Shown here piece after piece: positions 35,480 to 49,350 of a DNA stretch of 64,000 bases. This DNA is from Pseudomonas sp. A-RE-19 (GTDB lineage Bacteria; Pseudomonadota; Gammaproteobacteria; Pseudomonadales; Pseudomonadaceae): the NCBI RefSeq assembly GCF_019956555.1, contig NZ_JAHBDQ010000023.1, positions 31,487 to 95,486 of the forward strand. Direction: 5' to 3'. The translations under genes were made by a program, and so were the position numbers. The stretch's first letter is position 1, and every line of letters begins with the position of its first letter. The notes beneath the pieces are model-generated. The model ran no database searches. It was given only the letters and a program-made list of their open reading frames with translations, and was not told the origin of the DNA.

Positions 35480-37399
35480 TTATAAGTCAGCAGCCGGGCC
35501 ACCGATGGGGGTTTCCGGACGCCCATTCTGCACCGCCGGAGGCGTACCGGATGTATCGCTGCCGCCAGACCAGTCACGAGGTTCGCGAGGTGAGCGACCC
35601 GCCATGATGTCATCGATCTGATCGGCATCGATCGTCTCGTACTTCATCAAGGCATCCGCCATGGCGTCAAGCTTGTCACGGTTATCTGTGAGGATCTGCT
35701 TGGCCGTGCCATAGCACTGGTCAATGATGCTGCGCACCTCGGAGTCGATCAGCTTGGCTGTCTCGCCAGAGAAGCTGGCATGCTGACCACTACCGCCACG
35801 ACCGAGGAACACTTCGCCCTCTTCTTCGGCGTACATCAACGGACCGAGTTTTTCCGACAACCCCCACTTGGTCACCATGTTCCGTGCAATCTGGCTGGCA
35901 CGCATGATGTCGTTGGACGCACCCGTGGTGACGCCGTCGAAACCCAGGGTCATCTCTTCAGCGATACGACCGCCGTACAGCGAGCAGATCTGGCTGATCA
36001 ACGCACGCTTGGACAGGCTGTAGCGATCTTCTTCAGGCAGGAACATGGTCACGCCAAGTGCGCGACCGCGCGGAATGATCGACACCTTGTAGACCGGATC
36101 ATGCTCAGGCACGACGCGACCGACGATAGCGTGGCCCGCTTCATGGTAAGCGGTGTTCTGCTTCTCTTTCTCGGACATGACCATGGATTTGCGCTCAGCG
36201 CCCATCATGATCTTGTCCTTGGCCAGTTCGAACTCTTTCATCTCGACGATGCGCTTGCCCGTACGGGCTGCGAACAGCGAAGCCTCGTTTACCAGGTTAG
36301 CCAGGTCGGCACCCGAAAAACCAGGTGTACCACGGGCGATCACGGCTGGGGCGACGTCGTCACCCATTGGCACTTTGCGCATGTGGACTTTGAGAATCTG
36401 CTCACGACCACGGATATCCGGCAGACCGACCACGACCTGACGGTCGAAACGACCCGGACGCAGTAACGCAGGGTCCAGTACATCGGGACGGTTGGTCGCA
36501 GCAATGACGATAATGCCGTCATTCATTTCGAAACCGTCCATTTCCACCAGCAACTGGTTGAGCGTCTGTTCGCGCTCATCGTGACCGCCACCCATGCCGG
36601 CACCACGATGGCGACCGACGGCGTCGATTTCATCGATGAAAATGATGCATGGCGCGTGTTTCTTGGCCTGCTCGAACATGTCACGAACACGGCTGGCACC
36701 GACACCGACGAACATTTCGACGAAATCGGAACCGGAAATGGTGAAAAACGGCACTTTGGCTTCGCCGGCAATCGCCTTGGCGATCAAGGTTTTACCGGTA
36801 CCTGGAGGACCGACCATCAGCACGCCACGAGGAATGCGACCGCCCAAACGCTGGAACTTGCCCGGATCACGCAGGAACTCGACCAGCTCGCCAACTTCTT
36901 CCTTGGCTTCGTCGCAACCGGCAACATCAGCCAGAGTGGTTTTCACCTGATCTTCGGAGAGCAGGCGCGCCTTGCTCTTGCCGAAGCTCATCGGCCCGCC
37001 CTTGCCACCCGCACCGCCCTGCATCTGCCGCATGAAGAACATGAAGACGGCGATGATCACCAGGATCGGGAAGCTTGCGACCAGGAGTTGAGTCCAGATG
37101 CTTTGCTGCTCAGGCTGTTTGCCTTCGACCACGACGTGGTTATCCACGAGGTCGCCGATCAGACCGTTGTCCTGGATTGCCGGACGAATGGTCTTGAAGC
37201 TGTCGCCATCGTTGCGCTTGCCGGTAATCACGTAGCCATCAACCGCTACGCGCTCGACCTTGCCATCCTTGACCTGCTGGATGAAGTCGGAATAGTTGAG
37301 GGTCTGCGGCTCGTTAGGGCTGGAGAAGTTGTTCATCACCGTCACCAGGACAGCCGCGATGATCAACCACAGGATCAGATTCTTTGCCATATCGTTCAA
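35480..37399 (-). CDS. ftsH: ATP-dependent zinc metalloprotease FtsH
   Basis: A 639-residue membrane-anchored AAA+ protease that degrades unassembled membrane proteins and short-lived regulators. Membrane spans at about 7-24 and 104-124 enclose a periplasmic domain. Walker A GPPGTGKT is at 197-204, followed by IIFIDEIDAVGR, the SRH arginines and the zinc motif HEAGH near residue 420. TTG at 37399 is chosen over the ATG three codons later because an AGAGGG site is seven bases from the TTG but sixteen from the ATG. Confidence 0.97.
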   Translation of the reverse strand: MNDMAKNLILWLIIAAVLVTVMNNFSSPNEPQTLNYSDFIQQVKDGKVERVAVDGYVITGKRNDGDSFKTIRPAIQDNGLIGDLVDNHVVVEGKQPEQQSIWTQLLVASFPILVIIAVFMFFMRQMQGGAGGKGGPMSFGKSKARLLSEDQVKTTLADVAGCDEAKEEVGELVEFLRDPGKFQRLGGRIPRGVLMVGPPGTGKTLIAKAIAGEAKVPFFTISGSDFVEMFVGVGASRVRDMFEQAKKHAPCIIFIDEIDAVGRHRGAGMGGGHDEREQTLNQLLVEMDGFEMNDGIIVIAATNRPDVLDPALLRPGRFDRQVVVGLPDIRGREQILKVHMRKVPMGDDVAPAVIARGTPGFSGADLANLVNEASLFAARTGKRIVEMKEFELAKDKIMMGAERKSMVMSEKEKQNTAYHEAGHAIVGRVVPEHDPVYKVSIIPRGRALGVTMFLPEEDRYSLSKRALISQICSLYGGRIAEEMTLGFDGVTTGASNDIMRASQIARNMVTKWGLSEKLGPLMYAEEEGEVFLGRGGSGQHASFSGETAKLIDSEVRSIIDQCYGTAKQILTDNRDKLDAMADALMKYETIDADQIDDIMAGRSPREPRDWSGGSDTSGTPPAVQNGRPETPIGGPAADL

Positions 37400-37590
37400 T
37401 TAACTACCCTCTGAAGCAAGCTCCGCTAATGGCGCGCGCTTCGCATGATATTCACCGGCCTAACTTACTACATTACCTACGGCTCTGGCAGGCGCCGTCT
37501 GTAACCCTTTGTGAAACACTTTCTACACAATATTCGCTAATGCTCACGGGGCGAAATACGAAAAACCTATCACCCCGGTCGAAAAACCTC

Positions 37591-38223
37591 TTACTCCTCG
37601 CTGCGACCACGGAAACCACGGCCCAGCAAGTACTGCTCACGGGAACGATCGCGCGACGATTTCGGCTTGCGCGTCGTGACCTTTTCGAACTGCTTGCGCA
37701 CGCTCTTATGGTATTCGTCGAAACCTTCACCCTGGAAGATTTTGATCAAAAAATCACCACCCGGCTTCAGCACCCGAGTCGCAAGATCCAGCGCCAACTC
37801 GCACAGGAACATCGATCTCGGCATATCAACAGATGCCAGTCCACTCATATTGGGGGCCATATCGGAAATCACAAGGTCTACTTCCTTATTTCCGACCGCC
37901 TCAAGGATCTGTGCCAGCACGGCGTCCTCGGTGAAGTCGCCCTGAATGAAGGTCACATCGGGGATGCTGTCCATTTCCAGGATGTCGGAAGCGATCAGCG
38001 TGCCTTGCCCACCAATCAGACGACTGGTCACCTGGGACCAGCCACCCGGGGCGGCGCCCAGGTCGATCACGCTCATGCCCGGACGGATCAAACGATCCCT
38101 TTCCTGAATCTCCAGCAGCTTGTAGCTGGCACGGGAGCGATACCCGTCTTTTTGCGCCATTTTCACGAATGGGTCGTTGAAATGCTCTTGCAGCCATTTA
38201 AGACTTGTCTTGGAACGGGCCAC
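37591..38223 (-). CDS. rlmE: 23S rRNA (uridine-2552-2'-O) methyltransferase
   Basis: A 210-residue SAM-dependent enzyme (RrmJ/FtsJ) that methylates U2552 in the A-loop of 23S rRNA. The SAM motif SVIDLGAAPGGWSQV and the K-D-K-E residues (Lys in RSRASYKL, DMAPNMSG, ...IKIFQGEG) are visible. It starts with GTG at 38223 after a GAGG site. It lies upstream of ftsH on the same strand with a 190-base gap in which I recognise nothing else. Confidence 0.96.
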   Translation of the reverse strand: MARSKTSLKWLQEHFNDPFVKMAQKDGYRSRASYKLLEIQERDRLIRPGMSVIDLGAAPGGWSQVTSRLIGGQGTLIASDILEMDSIPDVTFIQGDFTEDAVLAQILEAVGNKEVDLVISDMAPNMSGLASVDMPRSMFLCELALDLATRVLKPGGDFLIKIFQGEGFDEYHKSVRKQFEKVTTRKPKSSRDRSREQYLLGRGFRGRSEE

Positions 38224-38328
38224 GGGCCACCTCGAAAATAAAACGGGTCGTGATTAACTGGGCGGTCCCGGACTCGCTCGGGTAAACTGGCCGCCGCTTT
38301 TTACAAGATCAGACGCAGGGGTCAGATT

Positions 38329-38637
38329 ATGCCGCTCACTCAAGAGCAGAAGAAACAGTACAAATCCATTGGCCACCATCTGAAACCAGTTTTGATTGTG
38401 GCTGACAACGGTTTGACTGAAGGTGTGTTAGCCGAACTTGAACGCGCGCTGGCGGATCACGAGCTGATCAAAATCAAGCTCAACATCCTCGATCGCGAAT
38501 CGCGCCTGGCGGCCATTGCAGAACTGTGCAAGGCCGGCAAAGCGGATCTGGTTCAGGTCATCGGCAAGATGGCACTGATTTACCGCAAGAACTTCAGCGT
38601 CAACAAGCAACTGTCGAACGTTCATCGCTTCAAGTGA
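38329..38637 (+). CDS. yhbY: YhbY-type RNA-binding protein (CRS1/YhbY domain)
   Basis: A 102-residue single-domain protein that associates with pre-50S ribosomes. The family pattern PLTQEQKKQYKSIGHHLKPVLIVADNGLTEGVLAELERALADHELIKIKL is clear, with the GK-rich C-terminal loop. It is divergent from rlmE. Its last 16 bases overlap the end of the convergent DUF4149 gene. Confidence 0.96.
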   Translation: MPLTQEQKKQYKSIGHHLKPVLIVADNGLTEGVLAELERALADHELIKIKLNILDRESRLAAIAELCKAGKADLVQVIGKMALIYRKNFSVNKQLSNVHRFK

Positions 38638-39050
38638 TGGCAAGGATCAGGGTGTGCTTCGCGCGCCCTGACACCCCATCCGGGCACCGGCTGCATCACC
38701 AGCACCAACCCGGAAAATCCCAGGACAAGATAGCTGAACAGCTGCCAATGTACCGCCTCCGGCCAACCGAAGCGCACAGCGAAATACATCGCACACGCGT
38801 ACAACGCCATCAGCAGCAGCTGCCCGCGAATATCCCGCCATAGACTGGCAAGGCTCTCGGCCTGAACCAGCACCAAAACCTGAAAAATCACGCACACCGT
38901 GGCGAATCCCACCATCAGCGCATTCAGCGTGCCTGCGATTTCGTCGATCAGCAGCGGTGCCAGGCCTATTCGCCCCAGCACCGGCAGCAGACCGATGTGC
39001 AACAACCACACGCCGCCAACCCACAACATTTGGGTTAGCTGCCAAAGCAT
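38622..39050 (-). CDS. DUF4149 family membrane protein
   Basis: A 142-residue protein with about four membrane spans, beginning MLWQLTQMLWVGGVWLLHIGLLPVLG. The family is common in Pseudomonas next to greA; function unknown. The start at 39050 is chosen because the family begins with this tryptophan-rich segment. It follows greA by 28 bases, and its 3' end overlaps the convergent yhbY by 16 bases. Confidence 0.85.
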   Translation of the reverse strand: MLWQLTQMLWVGGVWLLHIGLLPVLGRIGLAPLLIDEIAGTLNALMVGFATVCVIFQVLVLVQAESLASLWRDIRGQLLLMALYACAMYFAVRFGWPEAVHWQLFSYLVLGFSGLVLVMQPVPGWGVRAREAHPDPCHHLKR

Positions 39051-39078
39051 GGCGCCCGCACGTAGCGGGCGCCTTCTT

Positions 39079-39551
39079 TCAGATGTGGCGAACTTCGACA
39101 ATCTCATACTCGATAACGCCACCTGGCGTTTTCACGGCGACCACATCACCCTCTTCCTTGGCAATCAAGGCGCGGGCCAATGGCGAACCCACCGAAATCT
39201 TGCCGAGTTTGAAGTCAGCCTCATCCTCACCCACGATGTGGTAAGTGACGCTTTCATCCGTCTCGACGTTGGCGATTTCAACGGTGGTGCCGAAAATCAC
39301 TTTGCCGGTGTGAGGAATAGTCGTGACATCGATGATCACCGCGTTCTGCATGCGGCCTTCGATGTCGCGGATCCGCGCCTCGACCATACCCTGCTGCTCG
39401 CGAGCAGCGTGGTATTCGGCGTTTTCTTTCAAGTCACCCAACTCGCGGGCCGTACCGATGTCCTGGCTGAGCTTCGGACGGACGACCTTGGTCAGGTGAG
39501 CGTGTTCTTCTTCCAGGGCTTTCGCGCCCTGAACGGTCATTGGGTATTTGA

Positions 39552-39555
<4 letters not shown>
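39079..39555 (-). CDS. greA: Transcription elongation factor GreA
   Basis: A 158-residue factor that enters the RNA polymerase secondary channel and stimulates cleavage of backtracked RNA. The N-terminal coiled coil has the acidic tip (DLKENAEYHAAREQQ) and the C-terminal FKBP-like domain carries SPLARALIAKEEGD. Its ATG overlaps the carB stop by four bases (ATGA), so the genes are translationally coupled. Confidence 0.98.
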
Positions 39556-42773
<3,218 letters not shown>

Positions 42774-42890
42774 GGGTTGTCACTCAAATCCGCAGGTCAG
42801 TCGGCAAGCCGTCTTGTTCAATCTCTGAAGCCTTGAGGGGGCCGCCGGTTTCGGGACCGCCCTCAGGCTTCGCTACATCAGGGCGAGCGA

Positions 42891-44027
42891 TTAGCGTCGC
42901 TTGGCCATTTCGTTGATGAAGCGATCAAACAGTGGCGCTACGTCGTTCGGGCCAGGGCTGGCTTCAGGGTGACCCTGGAAGCTGAAGGCGCTCTTGTCGG
43001 TACGCTCGATGCCTTGCAAGGTGCCATCGAACAGCGATTTGTGGGTCGCCCGGACGTTGGCTGGCAAGGTCGCTTCGTCTACCGCAAAACCGTGGTTCTG
43101 GCTGGTGATCATCACTACACCGGTATCCAGATCCTGGACCGGGTGGTTGGCACCGTGGTGGCCATGACCCATTTTCAGGGTCTTGGCGCCGGAAGCCAAA
43201 GCCAGCAGCTGGTGGCCGAGACAGATACCGAATACCGGAATCTCGGTTTCCAGCACGTCCTTGATGGCCTGGATCGCGTAGTCGCAAGGCTCAGGGTCAC
43301 CCGGGCCGTTGGACAGGAACACGCCGTCCGGCTTCAGTGCCAGCGCTTCGGCGGCCGGAGTCTGAGCAGGCACCACGGTCACGCGGCAACCGCGCTCGAC
43401 CAGCATGCGCAGGATGTTCAGCTTGACGCCGTAGTCGTAGGCCACCACGTGGTACGGCAACTCGGAGGCTTCGATGGTTGCGTGGCTGTCGGTTTTCAGA
43501 TCCCAGACAGTCGAGCGCCATTCGTACTTCTCTTTGGTGCTGACGACTTTTGCCAGGTCCATGCCTTTGAGGCCAGGGAAGCCCCGAGCGGCGGCGATGG
43601 CGGCTTCTTCGGAGATGTTGTCACCGGCCATGATGCAGCCGTTCTGTGCGCCTTTCTCACGCAGGATGCGTGTCAGGCGGCGGGTGTCGATACCGGCGAT
43701 TGCCACCACATTGTTGGCTTTCAGGTAATCGGACAGTGACATCGTGTTGCGCCAGTTGCTCGCAACCAGCGGCAGGTCACGAATGACCAGGCCAGCGGAC
43801 CAGACGCGGTCGGACTCGGCGTCTTCCGGCGTGGTGCCGGTGTTGCCGATGTGCGGGTAAGTCAGGGTAACGATCTGTTGGGCGTAGGAAGGATCGGTAA
43901 GGATTTCCTGATAGCCGGTCATTGCGGTGTTGAACACCACCTCACCAACGGTTTGACCGTCGGCTCCAATGGCTTCGCCGCGAAAAATGCTGCCATCAGC
44001 AAGGGCGAGTATGGCTGGCTTAGTCAA
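42891..44027 (-). CDS. carA: Carbamoyl-phosphate synthase small (glutaminase) subunit
   Basis: The 378-residue subunit hydrolyses glutamine and channels ammonia to CarB. The N-terminal CPSase_sm domain is followed by a class I amidotransferase domain with the catalytic cysteine in PVFGICLGHQLLALASG and the His/Glu near GHPEASPGP. The start is TTG at 44027 behind a strong GGGAGG site. A terminator structure lies 46 bases upstream, suggesting attenuation control. Confidence 0.97.
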   Translation of the reverse strand: MTKPAILALADGSIFRGEAIGADGQTVGEVVFNTAMTGYQEILTDPSYAQQIVTLTYPHIGNTGTTPEDAESDRVWSAGLVIRDLPLVASNWRNTMSLSDYLKANNVVAIAGIDTRRLTRILREKGAQNGCIMAGDNISEEAAIAAARGFPGLKGMDLAKVVSTKEKYEWRSTVWDLKTDSHATIEASELPYHVVAYDYGVKLNILRMLVERGCRVTVVPAQTPAAEALALKPDGVFLSNGPGDPEPCDYAIQAIKDVLETEIPVFGICLGHQLLALASGAKTLKMGHGHHGANHPVQDLDTGVVMITSQNHGFAVDEATLPANVRATHKSLFDGTLQGIERTDKSAFSFQGHPEASPGPNDVAPLFDRFINEMAKRR

Positions 44028-44072
44028 GAAGACCTCCCGTAAATAAAGCCTGAAAGGGCGATCGCAGGTTGT

Positions 44073-44110
44073 AAAAAAGCGGAGTGACGTATGGACACGT
44101 CACCCCGCTT
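44073..44110 (-). promoter_or_regulatory. Rho-independent terminator in the carA leader (probable attenuator)
   Basis: On the minus strand AAGCGG-G-GTGACGT pairs with ACGTCAC-T-CCGCTT (14-base arms, one mismatch) around a six-base loop and runs into six T. It sits between the dapB terminator and carA, so transcripts heading for carA must pass it. Confidence 0.85.
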
Positions 44111-44112
44111 CT

Positions 44113-44148
44113 TCACCGAATTATTCTGCGCGCTTTTAGTGGACACAC
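44113..44148 (-). other. Possible carA leader peptide ORF
   Basis: An 11-codon frame (GTG start, sequence MCPLKARRIIR) ends two bases before the attenuator stem. It holds three arginine codons, but the ribosome site is poor. Marked as a candidate only. Confidence 0.25.
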
Positions 44149-44237
44149 TAAAGCTGTAGCTTACAGAAAAAGGCAATTTTGGTCTACCGCCAATGAGCCC
44201 TAAAGGCCGGAGAATGCGACAGGACGTCGCTTGGCGG

Positions 44238-44275
44238 TTTAAAACCGGGCTCAAAGCTATGTTTGAACCCGGTTT
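44238..44275 (-). terminator. Terminator after dapB
   Basis: On the minus strand AAACCGGG-T-TCAAA pairs with TTTGA-G-CCCGGTTT around CATAGC, followed by TTAAA. It separates dapB from carA. Confidence 0.85.
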
Positions 44276-44285
44276 CGGGGGCATC

Positions 44286-45092
44286 TTAACGCAGTTCGAG
44301 TACGTCTTGCATGTCGTAGAGGCCTGGCTCGCGACCGTCCAGCCACAAAGCTGCACGTACCGCGCCCTTGGCAAAGGTCATGCGACTGGAGGCTTTGTGC
44401 GTGATTTCCAGTCGCTCGCCCTCACAGGCAAACAGCACCGTATGATCACCGACCACATCACCACCGCGAACCGTGGCAAAACCGATCGTTTCACGCTCGC
44501 GCACTCCGGTATGACCTTCACGGCCATAGACCGCGACCTTCTGCAGATCACGATCCAGCGCATTGGCGATCACTTCACCCATGCGCAGGGCCGTACCTGA
44601 AGGCGCATCGATCTTGTGCCGATGATGGGCCTCGATGATTTCGATATCCGCGTCATCACCCAGCACACGAGCCGCCATATCGAGCAGCTTCAGCGACAGG
44701 TTTACACCGACACTGAAATTGGCCGCGAACACAATCGCAATATCTTTGCTCGCCTCGACCAGCAACTGCTTCTGCGCGGCGTCCAATCCCGTCGTGCCGA
44801 TCACCATGGCCTTGCCCGCCTTACGGCAGAACGCCAGGTTTTTCAGCATGACTTCAGGGAGCGTGAAGTCGATCAGCACATCGAACTCATCAGCCACCGC
44901 ATCCAGCTTACCGGACAACGGCACACCGATTCGCCCCAGCGACGCCAGCTCACCGGCATCCACGCCAATCAACGTGCTGCCAGGACGCACAATGGCAGCC
45001 GTCAGACCGGTAAGCGGCGCGCGCTGCTGCACCGCCTCGACCAGAATCTTGCCCATGCGCCCGGCAGCGCCCATCACAGCTATACGTCGCAT
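44286..45092 (-). CDS. dapB: 4-hydroxy-tetrahydrodipicolinate reductase
   Basis: The 268-residue NAD(P)H-dependent enzyme of lysine and diaminopimelate synthesis. The N-terminal AVMGAAGRMGK dinucleotide loop, the EAHHRHKIDAPSGTA active-site region (His/Lys) and the DFTLPE motif are present. It begins nine bases after dnaJ, the usual dnaJ-dapB-carAB order in Pseudomonas. Confidence 0.97.
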   Translation of the reverse strand: MRRIAVMGAAGRMGKILVEAVQQRAPLTGLTAAIVRPGSTLIGVDAGELASLGRIGVPLSGKLDAVADEFDVLIDFTLPEVMLKNLAFCRKAGKAMVIGTTGLDAAQKQLLVEASKDIAIVFAANFSVGVNLSLKLLDMAARVLGDDADIEIIEAHHRHKIDAPSGTALRMGEVIANALDRDLQKVAVYGREGHTGVRERETIGFATVRGGDVVGDHTVLFACEGERLEITHKASSRMTFAKGAVRAALWLDGREPGLYDMQDVLELR

Positions 45093-45101
45093 GCCGACTC
45101 C

Positions 45102-46226
45102 TTACAAATCGCCGAAGAAGCGTTTCACGCCTTCGAACCAACCGGTGGTTTTCGGAGAATGGCTGTTGTCGCCCGCCAGGGAGCTACGCAACTCTTCCAG
45201 CAATTCGCGCTGACGACGACCCAGGTTGACCGGGGTTTCGACCGCCACGCGGCACATCAGGTCGCCAGCGCCACCGCCGCGTACCGGCGCAACGCCTTTG
45301 CCGCGAACACGGAACTGCTTGCCGGTCTGAGTCCCTTCAGGGATTTTCAGTTTGACCCGACCATCAAGGGTCGGAATCTCCAGCTCGCCACCCAGCGCTG
45401 CGTCGACGAAGCTGATCGGCACCTCGCAGAACAGATGCTTGCCGTCACGCTGGAAGATCGCGTGCTCGCGCACATTGATCACCACATACAGATCGCCAGT
45501 CGGACCACCCTGCGCACCCGCCTCGCCTTCGCCAGACAGACGAATACGATCACCGGTATCGACACCGGCCGGCACTTTCACCGACAGGGTCTTGTACTCT
45601 TCGACACGGCCTTCGCCGTGGCAGGAATCGCATGGGTCGGAGATGATCTTGCCCTGACCATGGCAGCGCGGGCAGGTTTGCTGCACCGAGAAGAAGCCCT
45701 GCTGCATGCGCACCTGACCGATACCACCACAGGTCGGGCAAGTGATCGGCGAAGAGCCTTTCTTGGCACCCGAGCCGTCGCACGGTTTGCAGTTGACCAG
45801 TGTCGGAACCCGGATATTGACGGTCGTGCCGCGCACCGCCTCTTCCAGGTTCAGCTCCAGGGTGTAACGCAGATCGCTGCCACGCTGGGCACCACCACGG
45901 GCACCGCCGCGACCACCACCGAAGAAGTCGCTGAAGACATCGCCAAAGATGTCGGAGAAGTTCTGACCGCCAAATCCGGCACCGCCGCCACCCATGCTTG
46001 GGTCGACACCGGCATGACCGTATTGGTCATAGGCTGCGCGCTTGCTGGAATCGGACAGCACTTCATAGGCCTCGTTGGCCTCTTTGAACATATCTTCCGA
46101 CGCTTTGTCATCGGGATTACGGTCCGGGTGGTGCTTCATCGCCAGGCGACGGTAGGCCTTTTTCAGGTCCGCTTCGCTTGAACCACGCTCAACACCCAAT
46201 ACTTCGTAATAGTCACGCTTTGCCAT
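45102..46226 (-). CDS. dnaJ: Chaperone protein DnaJ
   Basis: The 374-residue Hsp40 stimulates DnaK ATPase and delivers unfolded clients. The J domain (1-70) has HPD at 33-35, followed by a Gly/Phe-rich region (about 75-115), four CxxCxGxG zinc motifs (about 140-205; CDGSGAKKG, CPTCGGIGQ, CPRCHGQG, CDSCHGEG) and the C-terminal client-binding barrels. The start at 46226 is the conserved MAKRDYYEVLGV. It follows dnaK after about 300 bases. Confidence 0.97.
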   Translation of the reverse strand: MAKRDYYEVLGVERGSSEADLKKAYRRLAMKHHPDRNPDDKASEDMFKEANEAYEVLSDSSKRAAYDQYGHAGVDPSMGGGGAGFGGQNFSDIFGDVFSDFFGGGRGGARGGAQRGSDLRYTLELNLEEAVRGTTVNIRVPTLVNCKPCDGSGAKKGSSPITCPTCGGIGQVRMQQGFFSVQQTCPRCHGQGKIISDPCDSCHGEGRVEEYKTLSVKVPAGVDTGDRIRLSGEGEAGAQGGPTGDLYVVINVREHAIFQRDGKHLFCEVPISFVDAALGGELEIPTLDGRVKLKIPEGTQTGKQFRVRGKGVAPVRGGGAGDLMCRVAVETPVNLGRRQRELLEELRSSLAGDNSHSPKTTGWFEGVKRFFGDL

Positions 46227-46449
46227 AAGTCTTTGCACTCTTAAGGACGTTCGGCAAACCTCTCCTGAGCCTCGCCAAACTCGTTGAGCCCCAATACAGG
46301 CCCGGACCCAACTCACGTCAATTCAACGATCCTGGTCTTTGATTCGATGCGGTATCCGTGGGCCGAAAAGCAGGAGCATTCCCGACCGTACCGCCAGCAT
46401 CCGAGCGTTGTCGCATGCTGTAAAAATTCGCTTACTCCAGACACGCCAA

Positions 46450-46469
46450 CGCGGGAGCAAGCTCCCGCG
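46450..46469. repeat. Solitary REP-like hairpin between dnaK and dnaJ
   Basis: CGCGGGAG-CAAG-CTCCCGCG is a perfect 8-bp stem that resembles a single REP core. It may stop part of the dnaK transcripts or stabilise the mRNA end. The rest of the 297-base dnaK-dnaJ gap shows nothing recognisable. Confidence 0.6.
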
Positions 46470-46523
46470 CGGCGACATCCTACCAGTCACCGCCTGAAGG
46501 CAGTCAACCGGGCGACCAACAAC

Positions 46524-48440
<1,917 letters not shown>

Positions 48441-48519
48441 GTTCACTCTCCCGAAACTTTGGATTTGGATGCCGCAGCAGTGGTGGCTAACTGCGGTAGC
48501 ACTTAAACGCTTGACTTCT

Positions 48520-48547
48520 AAATGGGGGCCTTGCGGCTAATTTCAAG
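48520..48547 (-). promoter_or_regulatory. Sigma-32 heat-shock promoter of dnaK
   Basis: On the minus strand CTTGAAA (48541-48547), a 13-base spacer, and CCCCATTT (48520-48527) match the heat-shock consensus at every position. The -35 overlaps the grpE stop codon. Confidence 0.92.
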
Positions 48548-49109
48548 CCTGCTCGTCAATCGAAGGCGAAACCGGAGCAGGTGCCTTGCTGACCACGACC
48601 ATGGCCGGGCGCAACAGGCGACCGTGGAGCTGGTAGCCCTTCTGAAACACCTTGAGCACGCTGTTGGGTTCGACGTCGGCACTCTCCTGCATGGCCATCG
48701 CCTGATGGTGCGAAGCATTGAAGGGTTCGCCTTCAGGGTCGATCGCTTCCAGGTGATAACGCTTCAGGGTGTCCTGGAACATCTTCAGGGTCAGTTCGAT
48801 CCCTTCACGCATCGGACGAATGTTTTCGTCGTCAGGGCTGGACAGCTCCAGGCCGCGCTCCAGGCTGTCAATGATCGGCAGCAGGTCGCCAGCGAACTTT
48901 TCCAGGGCGAATTTGTGAGCCTTTTCAACGTCCTGCTCGGCACGACGGCGGACGTTCTGCAGATCGGCGGCTACACGCAAAGCCTGATCCTGCGCACCAG
49001 CCAATTGCTCTTCGAGCACTTGTACACGAGCCGCCAGGTCTTCACCCGAAGCCTCGGGGCCCTGGTTGGCGTCTAGATTTTGCGTATCCACTGTCTGTTC
49101 GTCAGCCAT
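48543..49109 (-). CDS. grpE: Nucleotide exchange factor GrpE
   Basis: A 188-residue thermosensor and nucleotide exchange factor for DnaK. Acidic N-terminus, long coiled-coil helix (about 25-110; VQVLEEQLAGAQDQALRVAADLQNVRRR), then the beta-wing (MEVFQKGYQLHGRLLRPAMVVV-like). First gene of grpE-dnaK-dnaJ, with its own sigma-32 promoter upstream. The start at 49109 has a GGAG site. Confidence 0.97.
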   Translation of the reverse strand: MADEQTVDTQNLDANQGPEASGEDLAARVQVLEEQLAGAQDQALRVAADLQNVRRRAEQDVEKAHKFALEKFAGDLLPIIDSLERGLELSSPDDENIRPMREGIELTLKMFQDTLKRYHLEAIDPEGEPFNASHHQAMAMQESADVEPNSVLKVFQKGYQLHGRLLRPAMVVVSKAPAPVSPSIDEQA

Positions 49110-49162
49110 AGATTTCTCCTTCCAATATCGTCCGCGAGCTCAACTCGCGCTTCTGCCCCGGT

Positions 49163-49190
49163 ATATGGGGCCGCAAATTTCAGCTTCAAG
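49163..49190 (-). promoter_or_regulatory. Sigma-32 heat-shock promoter of grpE
   Basis: On the minus strand CTTGAAG (49184-49190), a 13-base spacer, and CCCCATAT (49163-49170) match the consensus. It lies about 55 bases before the grpE start. Confidence 0.92.
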
Positions 49191-49310
49191 GGCTATTTGA
49201 TGATTAACCCTACAAAAAACAGCTGCATTGTCATTCCTTGCCGCGCTAAGAATTTCTTTCTCTCAAGCAAATCGACCTAAGAGGAGGCATTGTCAGCCAG
49301 AAACAAAACA

Positions 49311-49326
49311 CTGTATAAATAACCAG
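49311..49326 (+). promoter_or_regulatory. LexA (SOS) box of recN
   Basis: CTGTATAAATAACCAG is CTG-N10-CAG with an AT-rich centre, 25 bases before the recN start. recN is a standard LexA target, so repression with induction on DNA damage is expected. Confidence 0.85.
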
Positions 49327-49350
49327 ACCTAAAGCCTGGGAGCGGCCTTT

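Noticed and set aside
44205..44222. A TGTCGC half-site that could be an ArgR box before carA
   Set aside because: The rest of the P. aeruginosa ArgR consensus (AA eight bases later) is missing, so the match is too weak.
44024..44374. A 116-codon minus-strand frame running from dapB through the carA leader
   Set aside because: It crosses two intrinsic terminators, has no recognisable similarity and no ribosome site.
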